Source: JBBQSV01 sp038213615
GTDB taxonomy: Bacteria > Patescibacteriota > Saccharimonadia > Saccharimonadales > OMJO01
Assembly (NCBI GenBank): GCA_038213615.1
Contig: JBBQSV010000013.1
Location: 1-22,756, forward strand
DNA length: 22,756 nucleotides
Reading direction: 5' to 3'
In this document: piece by piece, positions 14,213 to 22,217 of the stretch
Position numbering within the stretch: the first letter of the stretch is position 1
Layout: the number at the start of each line of letters is the position of its first letter
Translations under genes and position numbers: made by a program
Notes under the pieces: model-generated
The model's database searches: none
What the model saw: the letters and a program-made list of their open reading frames with translations, nothing else
Told to the model about the DNA's origin: nothing

Positions 14213-14506
14213 ATGGCAAAACTTAGCAAGGAAGATGTTTTAAAGCTCGCTCAATTATCTAGACTGCATCTAAGTGATGATGAGGTGGAGCGTTACCAAA
14301 AAGAGATCGAAGCAATACTAGGCTACGTAGAACAATTGCAAGGACTGGATCTATCCGACGTTGAACCAACCGTGCAAGTCACAGGACTAAAAAATGTTAT
14401 GCGATCCGATGAGGTCAAAGATTACGGTGCCAGTAGCGCAAAGTTGCTAAAGAATGCCCCGGCTACCGAGCAAGGTCATTTTAAGGTTAAAAGGATGCTG
14501 CAGTGA
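14213..14506 (+). CDS. gatC: Asp-tRNA(Asn)/Glu-tRNA(Gln) amidotransferase subunit C
   Basis: At 97 residues this is full length for GatC, the small subunit that wraps around and stabilises GatA and GatB. It shows the family start (LSKEDVLKLAQLSRLHLSDDE), the EIEAILGYVEQLQGLDLSDVEPT segment, and a C-terminal FKVKRML, the usual end of the family (commonly FxVPxVL). The start is chosen at ATG 14213, just after an extended -10. The stop is TGA, which overlaps the GTG start of gatA by three bases of its last two codons. The TGA stop is good evidence for the standard genetic code in this genome. Confidence 0.95.
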   Translation: MAKLSKEDVLKLAQLSRLHLSDDEVERYQKEIEAILGYVEQLQGLDLSDVEPTVQVTGLKNVMRSDEVKDYGASSAKLLKNAPATEQGHFKVKRMLQ

Positions 14507-15924
14507 GTCAGTGGCCATCAATAGTTGACATCGCCAAGCAAGTGCAATCAGGAACAGTGACTGCCACCAACATGGTAGACAAAGCCCTGAAGACTATTGA
14601 TCAGAAACAAGAGTTCAATGCTGTGATTGCCACGGTTGAGGATCGTGCCAAAGATCGTGCCAAAGAGATAGATTCCCAAATAAAGTCTGGCAAAAAAGTG
14701 GGTCGCTTGGCCGGGGTGCCGTTTATAGCCAAAGACAACTTTTTGACTTTTGGCAGCCAAACCACAGCGGCTAGCAACATTCTAAAAGGATTTGAGGCAC
14801 CTTATCAGGCTACGGCCATCGAGCGGCTGGAGGCCGAGGGCGCCATTTGTGTAGCCAAGGCTAACCTGGATGCCTTTGCCCATGGCGCCAGCACCGAGAA
14901 CAGCGACTTTATGATTACTAAGAACCCGCACGATCCCAAACGTGTACCCGGGGGGTCTTCGGGCGGCTCTGCAGCAGCAGTGATTCTAGACATGGCGCCA
15001 TTTGCAGTTGGTACAGATACCGGCGGGTCAATCCGTCAGCCAGCCAGTTTTTGTGGCGCCGTGGGCTACAAACCAACCTATGGCCTAGTGTCACGTAGCG
15101 GCGTGGTTGCCATGGTTAGCAGTACCGACACCATTGGTCCGCTAACGCGTAATGTAGAAGACGCCGCCTTGGTGCTAGATGTTATGGCTGGTAAAGATGA
15201 CATGGACAGCACTACCATTGAGCGCAATCCAGACGGCTACCAAGAACTATCAGCCAATCTAAAAGGCAAAAAAGTGGGTGTTATCAAAGAGTACATGGGT
15301 GAAGGCCTGGACAGTTCCGTCAAAGCAGTTATCAAAGATGCCGTAGCTAAGCTAAAAGCAGCCGGGGCTGACGTAAAAGAAGTTAGCCTGCCGTCGTTGC
15401 CGCTTAGCCTGGCCTGCTACTACATAATTGCCCCAGCCGAGATCAGCAGTAATTTGAGCCGCTACGATGGCCAGCACTACGGTTTTAGCCATAAACAAGC
15501 CAGCAATTTAGAAGAAAGCTACAACTGGTCACGGAGTGAAGGTTTTGGCAAAGAAGCCAAGCGCCGAATTATGATTGGTGCCTACGTGCTGAGCAGTGGT
15601 TACTACGATGCCTATTACAAAAAAGCCCAGCAGCTAAGAACCAAAATTATTACTGAATTTAACAAAGCTTTTGATGACTGTGATTTTTTGGTAGGCCCAG
15701 TAGCCCCAACTGTAGCCTTTGAGATTGGTCAAAATAGTGAGGATCCACTGCAGATGTATCTGCAAGATATTATGACGGTGGGTGTTAGCCTGGCCGGCTT
15801 GCCGGCTATTTCAATTCCGGCGGGTGCCAGCAATGGTTTGCCTGTTGGGCTACAATTGATAGCGCCCCAAAAGGCCGATAAACAGTTGCTGAGTTTGGCC
15901 AAGGCGGCCGAGGGAGTTTTATGA
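14503..15924 (+). CDS. gatA: Asp-tRNA(Asn)/Glu-tRNA(Gln) amidotransferase subunit A
   Basis: GatA is the amidase subunit that releases ammonia from glutamine for transfer to mischarged Glu-tRNA(Gln) or Asp-tRNA(Asn). At 473 residues it is the normal size. The amidase-signature triad is present: K77 in PFIAKDNF, the cis-Ser S152 in GGSSGGSAA, and the nucleophile S176 in DTGGSIRQPA. The catalytic positions fit the known spacing of bacterial GatA. It starts with GTG 14503, overlapping the end of gatC, and ends with a TGA that overlaps the ATG of the next gene. Both overlaps suggest tight translational coupling in a gatC-gatA-orphan-gatB operon. Confidence 0.97.
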   Translation: MSQWPSIVDIAKQVQSGTVTATNMVDKALKTIDQKQEFNAVIATVEDRAKDRAKEIDSQIKSGKKVGRLAGVPFIAKDNFLTFGSQTTAASNILKGFEAPYQATAIERLEAEGAICVAKANLDAFAHGASTENSDFMITKNPHDPKRVPGGSSGGSAAAVILDMAPFAVGTDTGGSIRQPASFCGAVGYKPTYGLVSRSGVVAMVSSTDTIGPLTRNVEDAALVLDVMAGKDDMDSTTIERNPDGYQELSANLKGKKVGVIKEYMGEGLDSSVKAVIKDAVAKLKAAGADVKEVSLPSLPLSLACYYIIAPAEISSNLSRYDGQHYGFSHKQASNLEESYNWSRSEGFGKEAKRRIMIGAYVLSSGYYDAYYKKAQQLRTKIITEFNKAFDDCDFLVGPVAPTVAFEIGQNSEDPLQMYLQDIMTVGVSLAGLPAISIPAGASNGLPVGLQLIAPQKADKQLLSLAKAAEGVL

Positions 15925-16349
15925 GTATAACTTTGATTGTAATTTTGGTTGCCATTGCATTGGCCACTATTGTGGTGGCAGCTGTCGTGTTTAAGCGCTT
16001 GCCCAAAAAAATCAATAAATCTAAATTCGTACATGACTGGCGTGAGATACAAGGTTTGTGCCGTGATAAATCGCGCTGGATAGAAGCCCTAGCTCATGCC
16101 GATGAGTTACTCTACAAGGCCCTACGGCGTCGCAAGTTCAAGGGCAAAAGCATGGGCGAAAAGTTAGTTTCGGCCCAAAGACTATTCTCTAACAATGACT
16201 CGGTTTGGACCGCGCACAACTTGCATAAACGCTTGGTGGCTAAACCTGGCAGTCGCTTGCAAGAAGGTACTGTTAAGAAAGCCCTGGTTGCTTACCGACA
16301 AGCCTTAATCGATCTAGGAGCCCTACCCAATGGCAAGCCAAACATCTAG
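15921..16349 (+). CDS. Small membrane-anchored protein between gatA and gatB
   Basis: This 142-residue protein starts with one clear N-terminal membrane helix (residues 2-24) and a basic flank (KRLPKKINKSK), then a soluble, helical, cytoplasm-facing domain. The domain has W40, W53 and a segment ALAHADELLYKALRRRKFKGKSMGEKL, followed by WTAHNLHKRL and ALVAYRQALIDLGAL. From memory, CPR and other bacterial proteins carry a similar EADKLLD...GETMGERL...WEAHKLRNRIAHE pattern with an Rx4H motif like that of HEPN-type domains. Here the Arg and the final His of that motif are replaced (His102 and Ala107), so a nuclease activity would be lost. It overlaps gatA by four bases and gatB by twenty. Whether it works with GatCAB is unknown. 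Confidence 0.75.
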   Translation: MSITLIVILVAIALATIVVAAVVFKRLPKKINKSKFVHDWREIQGLCRDKSRWIEALAHADELLYKALRRRKFKGKSMGEKLVSAQRLFSNNDSVWTAHNLHKRLVAKPGSRLQEGTVKKALVAYRQALIDLGALPNGKPNI

Positions 16350-17796
16350 TCAGCTTCAGCCCACTATTGGCATAGAATGCCATGTGCAGCTAAAGACCAA
16401 GACCAAATTGTTTTCGGCTGTCGGGAACGATGCCCGAGACGCCAAGCCGAATACTCTAATCAGCCACATAGATCTTGGTATGCCAGGCGCCCTACCAGTT
16501 TTAAACGAAAAAGCTGTGGAGTACGCCGTTAGGGCTGGATTTGCTCTGGGCGTAGAGCCGCAAAAATATAGCTATTTTGAGCGAAAACACTACTTTTACC
16601 CAGACCTGCCCAAGGGCTACCAGATTACTCAGCTGAGCCATGCGATCATTGTTGGCGGACAAGTAGCTATAGATGTAGATGGTCAAACTACAAAAGTACG
16701 CATCAACCGCGTACAAATGGAAGAAGATGCCGGTAAAAGCACTCACCCGGCTGGCAAAGATCACAGTCTAGTTGATTTGAACCGCGCCGGTACGCCACTG
16801 TTAGAGATTGTTAGTGAGCCAGATATGCACTCTGCCACCCAGGCCAAAGCCTTTGCCAAGGAGCTTTACCTGTTAATGCGCTACGCAGATGTCAGCGATG
16901 CCAATATGTTCTACGGCAACATGCGCTTTGATGTAAACGTCAGCTTGGGTGCAGGCAGTAAGCTAGGTACCAGGACAGAGACAAAGAACCTGAATAGTTT
17001 TCGGGCCGTTGAAAAAGCTGTGGAGTACGAAGTCAAACGTCAAACCGAAGTGCTGGAAAAGGGCGGTGAAGTCATACAGGAAACTCGTGGTTGGGACGAC
17101 GCCAAGCAAAAGACCTTTAGCCAGCGGACCAAAGAAGAGGCACATGATTATCGCTACATGCCAGAGCCAGACCTCCCACCCATAGAACTCGACGACGAAT
17201 ACATTGATGATATCAAGAAATCGATGCCAGTCATGCCAGGCGAATGGCGTCAGCACCTAGTGGCAGTTGGTCTGGATAACTCTGCAATTGAAACATTACT
17301 AGATGGTGAGATTGAAAATGTAGGCATCAGTTATTTACCTGCTATCAAGGCCAACATCGAGGATAAGGAGTTAGCCAAATTTCTGGCAAACTGGTTCGTT
17401 AATATCATGATTCCGCTGGTAAAAGAGGGTAAATTTAAACTTGGACAAGACCAGCACTTGAAACTTGAGGTTATGCTTTACGATCTAATCAAAACGAATA
17501 AACTGAGTTCTACCAACGCTAAAGCCTTGTTCGTTCATTTAGCGGGATCAACAGAACTTCCAGATGACATTGAAGCTTATGCGCACGATAAGGGTTATAT
17601 ACAGGAGTCAGACGAGGACGCTATAGCCGAAGTCGTAAAGCAAGTACTAGCACAAAATGCTCAGGCGGCCGAAGATGTTAAAAATGGTGAGATGAAGGCT
17701 ATAGGCTTCTTGGTCGGGCAGGTTATGAAAACCAGCAAAGGCCAGGCCAACCCAGAGTTAGCCCAAAAGCTAATCAAACAACAATTGGGCTTGTAA
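16330..17796 (+). CDS. gatB: Asp-tRNA(Asn)/Glu-tRNA(Gln) amidotransferase subunit B
   Basis: GatB binds the mischarged tRNA and catalyses phosphorylation and amidation. At 488 residues it is full length. It begins with TIGIECHVQLKTKTKLFS (around residues 12-29), the GatB signature, then GMPGALPVLN, YFYPDLPKGYQITQ and the VRINRVQMEEDAGKS metal/kinase region. The C-terminal part (about 340-488) contains the helical YqeY-like tail domain, ending in FLVGQVMKTSKGQANPELAQKLIKQQL, the usual tRNA-binding tail with a GQANP motif. All parts look intact. The ATG at 16330 lies inside the end of the upstream gene. The presence of gatCAB implies that this organism makes Gln-tRNA and/or Asn-tRNA indirectly. 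Confidence 0.97.
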   Translation: MASQTSSQLQPTIGIECHVQLKTKTKLFSAVGNDARDAKPNTLISHIDLGMPGALPVLNEKAVEYAVRAGFALGVEPQKYSYFERKHYFYPDLPKGYQITQLSHAIIVGGQVAIDVDGQTTKVRINRVQMEEDAGKSTHPAGKDHSLVDLNRAGTPLLEIVSEPDMHSATQAKAFAKELYLLMRYADVSDANMFYGNMRFDVNVSLGAGSKLGTRTETKNLNSFRAVEKAVEYEVKRQTEVLEKGGEVIQETRGWDDAKQKTFSQRTKEEAHDYRYMPEPDLPPIELDDEYIDDIKKSMPVMPGEWRQHLVAVGLDNSAIETLLDGEIENVGISYLPAIKANIEDKELAKFLANWFVNIMIPLVKEGKFKLGQDQHLKLEVMLYDLIKTNKLSSTNAKALFVHLAGSTELPDDIEAYAHDKGYIQESDEDAIAEVVKQVLAQNAQAAEDVKNGEMKAIGFLVGQVMKTSKGQANPELAQKLIKQQLGL

Positions 17797-17815
17797 ATTG
17801 TTCTAACGTTTGTTG

Positions 17816-17821
17816 TATAAT
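17816..17821 (+). promoter_or_regulatory. TATAAT promoter just before the DUF948-like gene
   Basis: TATAAT (17816-17821) ends nine bases before ATG 17831; a weak -35 (TTGTAA, 17791-17796) lies 19 bases upstream. This places the likely transcription start near 17828-17830 and makes ATG 17831 the first usable start. Confidence 0.5.
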
Positions 17822-17830
17822 GGTTACAGT

Positions 17831-18085
17831 ATGATGGTGAGCGAACAAATTTTGGTAGTTTTTTTGTCGGTAGCTTTAGCCGTATTCTTGATTTTGGGTA
17901 TTTGGCTACTAGTAGTCCTAATTAAAGTCTCTAACCATATTAAACACATTACCGAAAAGGCCGAAGAAATTGCCAGCAAGGCCGAAAACATTACAACTTT
18001 CTTTGAAAAAAAGGCTGGGGCTATGGCCTTTGGTAAACTGATTTCAAATATTGCCGATACAGTATTTAAAAAGGAAAAAAAGTAA
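17831..18085 (+). CDS. DUF948-like small membrane protein
   Basis: This 84-residue protein starts at ATG 17831 (an upstream in-frame TTG at 17810 lies before the promoter's -10 and is not used). Residues 5-32 form one strong membrane helix (EQILVVFLSVALAVFLILGIWLL). The rest is a charged helix with Lys/Glu-rich heptad-like spacing (HIKHITEKAEEIASKAENITTFF) and a basic tail. The layout matches DUF948-type proteins, which commonly occur next to YtxH-like genes, as here. Function is unknown; a role in envelope or stress is a guess by family. It overlaps the next gene by one base (TAATG). Confidence 0.7.
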   Translation: MMVSEQILVVFLSVALAVFLILGIWLLVVLIKVSNHIKHITEKAEEIASKAENITTFFEKKAGAMAFGKLISNIADTVFKKEKK

Positions 18086-18516
18086 TGCAAAAGAGAACCA
18101 AGCAACTCGCAATTGGTACAGTGTTTGCAGCGGTTGGCGGATACCTAGCCGGCGTGTTAACTGCCCCCAAAAGCGGCAAGCAGACGCGCAAGCAGATTAA
18201 GGATAAAGCCATCAAAGCCAGGTCTGATGCCGAAAAACAGCTAAAATCCTTACATAGCGATCTAGACAAAGCTATTACCCAGGCAAAAAATAGTGGTGAT
18301 AAGCTAAAGTCCAAGGCCGGAGTTGAGTTTAAACAGGCGTTAGCCAAAGCTACTGCAGCCAAAAACAAAGCCCGCCAGATATTATCTTCTATTCACGAAG
18401 GTGAAGGTGATGACCAGGATTTGCAAGAAGCAATCAAAGAAGTAAACGGTGCTGTAACCCATCTAAAGAAGTTTGTTACTAAAAAGGCAAACAACGTTAA
18501 AGCGGCCGCAAAATAA
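18085..18516 (+). CDS. YtxH-like protein
   Basis: This 143-residue protein has the YtxH signature: a short basic start, a glycine-rich membrane-spanning segment (LAIGTVFAAVGGYLAGVLTAP, residues about 8-28), then PKSGKQTRKQIKDK. The remainder is a long, Lys/Ala/Glu-rich helical region, probably coiled coil, to the end. The family is widespread in Firmicutes, Saccharibacteria and others and often paired with DUF948 proteins, but has no settled function; association with general stress is known in some members. It is coupled to the upstream gene by a one-base overlap. The Ala/Lys-rich tail (KKFVTKKANNVKAAAK) could bind nucleic acid or acidic lipid, which is speculation. Confidence 0.75.
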   Translation: MQKRTKQLAIGTVFAAVGGYLAGVLTAPKSGKQTRKQIKDKAIKARSDAEKQLKSLHSDLDKAITQAKNSGDKLKSKAGVEFKQALAKATAAKNKARQILSSIHEGEGDDQDLQEAIKEVNGAVTHLKKFVTKKANNVKAAAK

Positions 18517-18558
18517 GCTGTTGTAATAAAAATGATCGTCCAAAAGCGCCAGATCAAT

Positions 18559-18584
18559 TAAAATAAAGACAAACAATAAGAGGG
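18559..18584 (+). promoter_or_regulatory. Candidate -10 and strong ribosome-binding site for dnaE
   Basis: TAAAAT (18559-18564) is a possible -10 with no good -35. AGAGGG (18579-18584) is a strong Shine-Dalgarno site, six bases before ATG 18591. Unlike uvrB and gatC, dnaE therefore appears to have a conventional leader. Confidence 0.45.
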
Positions 18585-18590
18585 AAGTAA

Positions 18591-21500
18591 ATGGCCAAGT
18601 CTAGTTTAAGTTCTAGCCAGTATGTGCATTTGCACAATCATACGCAGTACAGCCTATTGGATGGCCTGACAAAAATCCCGGCGCTTATCGATTATGTAAA
18701 ACAGGCCGGCATGCAAGCCGTGGCCATGACAGATCATGGCACACTGTCTGGCGCCATTGAATTTTATAAAGAAGCCAACGACAAAGGGATCAAGCCGATA
18801 ATCGGGATGGAAACTTATGTAGCTATGCGTGGCCACACCGACCGCGATCCATCAAAAGACAAAAATAACTTTCATCTCATTTTGCTAGCTATGAATAACA
18901 TCGGCTACCAAAATCTTTTGCGGCTTAGCACAATCGCTAATCTAGAGGGGTTCTACTACAAACCACGCGTCGATCATGACCTACTAAAAAAATATAACGA
19001 AGGCCTAATTGTACTAAGCGGCTGTATCGGGGGCGAAGTTGGTGATGCCTTGCGGCAAGATCAATACGAAAAAGCCAAGCAGGTAGCCAGCTGGTATAAA
19101 TCAGTTTTTGGTGATCGCTATTACATAGAAGTACAAGATCACGGACACCCAAAACACCCCAGTGCCTGGAAAGAACAGGTAGAAGTAACCGAAAAGGCCT
19201 TTAAACTGGCCAAAGATCTAGATATTAAACCAGTTTTGACTTGTGATGCTCACTATTTGAAACATGAGGACCAAGAGGCCCACGAGATTTTACTTTGTGT
19301 GCAAACAGGATCTTTCTTGGCAGACACCAAAAGGATGAGCTTAAAAGACTTTGATTTGCATGTCACCGACCCCCAGGAACTAATCGTCCGGTGGGGGAAA
19401 GAACATCCCGAAGTGATAACCAATACTCGTCAAATTGCGGACCGCTGTCAGGTAGACATAAAACTGGGCGAGATCATGATCCCCAAGTTCCCAGTTCCGG
19501 CTAAAGAGAGCGAGCAAAGCTATTTGGAAAAGTTAGTCTACCGGGGTCTGGCTTGGCGTTACGGGGGTGTTGATAGTCAAGCATCTGACAAGCTGAGCGT
19601 GACTGACGCCAAGAAAACTCTTAGTAAAGACGTATTAGAGCGTGTTAAGTACGAGCTAGGCGTGATCGACAGCATGGGGTTCAATGGCTACTTTTTGATA
19701 ATTTGGGACTTTATAAAATGGGGCAAAGATTCAGAAATTGTGTTCGGACCAGGTCGTGGGTCAGCTGCTGGGTCGATAGTGTCCTACGCGCTAAGGATTA
19801 CCGAGCTGGATCCACTAGCCTACAACCTACTGTTTGAGCGTTTTTTGAACCCCGAGCGCATATCTATGCCAGATATTGATGTCGATATTCAGGATAACCG
19901 TCGGGATGAAGTTATCCAGTATTGCGTGGACAAATATGGAGCAGATAGGGTTGCCAATATTGTCACCTTTGGCCGGATGGCAGCCAGAAATGCGGTCCGG
20001 GATGTTTCTCGGGTGCTCCAAGTCCCTTACGCCGAGGCCGACCGACTGGCCAAAATGATTCCGCCACCCATCCAGGGACGGCACATTCTGCTAGAAACCT
20101 CCATGAAGGATAATGTTGATCTAAAAAAAGAGTATGACAGCGGTGGTGATGCCAAAAGAGTGTTTGATCTGGCCGTTCAGCTAGAAGGTACAGTTCGTAG
20201 CCATGGAGTGCACGCCGCTGGAGTGGTGATAGCCCCCGACGACATTGTTAAGTTTGTGCCGCTAGAAAAAGCCCAAAAGGGCGTCATAGCCACGCAGTAC
20301 CCTATGGGGCCCATAGAAGACCTGGGATTACTCAAAATGGACTTCTTGGGACTGTCCAACCTGACTATTATTAAGAACGCCCTAAGGATCGTTAAACGGG
20401 TTTATAAAAAAGACATAGATATCAACAAAATATCACTAGACGATAAAAAGACCTTCAAGCTTTTACAGAATGGTGACACTACTGGGGTGTTCCAGTTTGA
20501 ATCATCCGGTATGAAGCGCTACCTTAAAGAGCTCCAACCAACTGTTTTTGACGATCTGATTGCCATGGGTGCCTTGTATCGTCCGGGTCCGTTGACAGCT
20601 GGCTTGACCGATAGATTCATTGCCCGAAAAAATGGCAAAGAAGAAGTTGCTTTTGATCATGACCTTATGATTCCAGCGCTCAAAGACACCTACGGTGTGA
20701 TGGTTTATCAGGAACAGTTTATGCAGATTGTTCGTGACATGTGTGGCTTTACTGGTGGTGAATCAGACACTTTGCGTAAGGCCGTGGGCAAGAAAAAACG
20801 TGACCTAATGGCCAAAATGAAAGGCCAAGTGATCGACGGGGCCATCAAAAACAAAGTTGATAAATCAATTGCAGAAAAATTTTGGAAGGACTTAGAGGGT
20901 TTCGCAGATTACGCCTTTAACAAATCGCATGCCGCCTGCTACGGCATGATTTCCCTGCAGACTGCCTATTTGAAAGCCAATTATCCATCGGCCTTTATGT
21001 CGGCATTGATGACCAGTGATTATGATGACACCGACCGGCTGGCTATAGAGATTAGCGAGTGTCAGCACATGGGCATCGAGGTCTTGCCGCCAGATGTCAA
21101 CGAATCGTTCCTAGAGTTTGCAGTAGTACCAGAAACTGGGCAAATCCGCTTTGGCCTGGCGGCAATTAAAAACGTCGGTACCGCAGCGGTAGAGGAAATA
21201 CTCAGGGCCAGAGATGTCCAGCCGTTTGCCAGTCTAGAAGATTTCTTTGGTCGAGTCAGTGTGCGTACGGTTAACCGCAAGGCACTAGAGAGTCTAATCA
21301 AATCGGGTGGGTTTGATCGCTTTGGTGAGCGCGATACTCTGCTACACAACCTAGATACCATGTTGGCCTATGCAAATCGCTTGCAGAAGCAAATAGCTAG
21401 TGGTCAGACTGACCTGTTTGGCGACAGTCTGCCGGCTGCCAAATCCAAACTAGATCTTCGCAGCCCGGACGAGCGAATCAACAAGCACGAACAGCTGCTG

Positions 21501-22217
21501 TGGGAAAGAGAGCTACTAGGTATTTATCTGAGCCACAGTCCGCTAGACTCGTTCGCTAACATTTTGTCAGAAGAGTGTCTGAGTATTGATAGAGTGGTCC
21601 GCGAGCTTGAGGGTAAGACGGTGAGTGTCGGTGGTGTGGTGCTAGATTTACGCGAAATTACTACAAAGAATGGCCAAAAGATGGCTTTCGTTAAATTGGG
21701 TGACCAGAGTGGCGAAATAGAGCTGATACTTTTTCCTAGTGTTTACCAAAAAACTCTGGGCGTACTAGACAAAGATAAAATTGTAATAGCCAAAGGTCGC
21801 ATCGATGCCAAGGGTCGTGACGGTTCTGGTGGAGATCCTAAAATAATGGTAGATGACGCCAGAGAAATCACTCACGAACAGGCCGTGGCCTATCAGCCTA
21901 CTGGTAAAACTCCCAAGGCACCCAAAGCCAAAGTAACAAAGCCTAAATTATCGACGTCAGTTGGAGAGGAGCCAGCGGTAACTAAGCAGCTAGATAAACG
22001 TCTGTATATTCGGATCGAACGCGGTGATGACCACCAGCTTTTATCTAACATTAAAAGCGAACTAGATGGTAACAATGGCATGACTGAAGTGATCTTGATC
22101 CTGGGCCCTGATCAGTCAAAGCAGCCCATACGACTACCCAATAGAGTGGAACTAAGTGATGACCTGCTAGTTAAGTTCAGGTCAATCGCCGGCGAAGCCA
22201 ACGTTAAATTGCACTAG
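18591..22217 (+). CDS. dnaE: DNA polymerase III subunit alpha
   Basis: DnaE is the catalytic subunit of the replicative polymerase. It is 1208 residues, a normal length. The N-terminal PHP domain has all the metal-site positions I can align by eye: H13 and H15 (HLHNH), D48-H49 (TDHGTL), E74 (GMETYV), H95 (NNFHLIL), C145 (SGCIGG), D219 and H221 (CDAHYL). The palm has the catalytic acids in MPDIDVDI (D428, D430, D432), the conserved GPGRGSAAGS ahead of it, and D584 in KMDFLGL. The C-terminal part carries a helix-hairpin-helix region (about 880-920) and an OB-fold (about 1005-1095, SVGGVVLDLREI to GRIDAKGRD). It starts at ATG 18591 behind a strong ribosome-binding site. Its stop overlaps the stop of the convergent CAP gene by four bases. 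Confidence 0.97.
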   Translation: MAKSSLSSSQYVHLHNHTQYSLLDGLTKIPALIDYVKQAGMQAVAMTDHGTLSGAIEFYKEANDKGIKPIIGMETYVAMRGHTDRDPSKDKNNFHLILLAMNNIGYQNLLRLSTIANLEGFYYKPRVDHDLLKKYNEGLIVLSGCIGGEVGDALRQDQYEKAKQVASWYKSVFGDRYYIEVQDHGHPKHPSAWKEQVEVTEKAFKLAKDLDIKPVLTCDAHYLKHEDQEAHEILLCVQTGSFLADTKRMSLKDFDLHVTDPQELIVRWGKEHPEVITNTRQIADRCQVDIKLGEIMIPKFPVPAKESEQSYLEKLVYRGLAWRYGGVDSQASDKLSVTDAKKTLSKDVLERVKYELGVIDSMGFNGYFLIIWDFIKWGKDSEIVFGPGRGSAAGSIVSYALRITELDPLAYNLLFERFLNPERISMPDIDVDIQDNRRDEVIQYCVDKYGADRVANIVTFGRMAARNAVRDVSRVLQVPYAEADRLAKMIPPPIQGRHILLETSMKDNVDLKKEYDSGGDAKRVFDLAVQLEGTVRSHGVHAAGVVIAPDDIVKFVPLEKAQKGVIATQYPMGPIEDLGLLKMDFLGLSNLTIIKNALRIVKRVYKKDIDINKISLDDKKTFKLLQNGDTTGVFQFESSGMKRYLKELQPTVFDDLIAMGALYRPGPLTAGLTDRFIARKNGKEEVAFDHDLMIPALKDTYGVMVYQEQFMQIVRDMCGFTGGESDTLRKAVGKKKRDLMAKMKGQVIDGAIKNKVDKSIAEKFWKDLEGFADYAFNKSHAACYGMISLQTAYLKANYPSAFMSALMTSDYDDTDRLAIEISECQHMGIEVLPPDVNESFLEFAVVPETGQIRFGLAAIKNVGTAAVEEILRARDVQPFASLEDFFGRVSVRTVNRKALESLIKSGGFDRFGERDTLLHNLDTMLAYANRLQKQIASGQTDLFGDSLPAAKSKLDLRSPDERINKHEQLLWERELLGIYLSHSPLDSFANILSEECLSIDRVVRELEGKTVSVGGVVLDLREITTKNGQKMAFVKLGDQSGEIELILFPSVYQKTLGVLDKDKIVIAKGRIDAKGRDGSGGDPKIMVDDAREITHEQAVAYQPTGKTPKAPKAKVTKPKLSTSVGEEPAVTKQLDKRLYIRIERGDDHQLLSNIKSELDGNNGMTEVILILGPDQSKQPIRLPNRVELSDDLLVKFRSIAGEANVKLH

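Noticed and set aside
14213..15924. UGA recoding to glycine, as in Gracilibacteria/SR1
   Set aside because: gatC and gatA both end with TGA at sensible family lengths and with start overlaps to the next gene, and no in-frame TGA is needed anywhere.
17810..17830. Upstream TTG start for the DUF948-like protein
   Set aside because: That start precedes the -10 box, so it would not be in the transcript; ATG 17831 fits the membrane helix and promoter.
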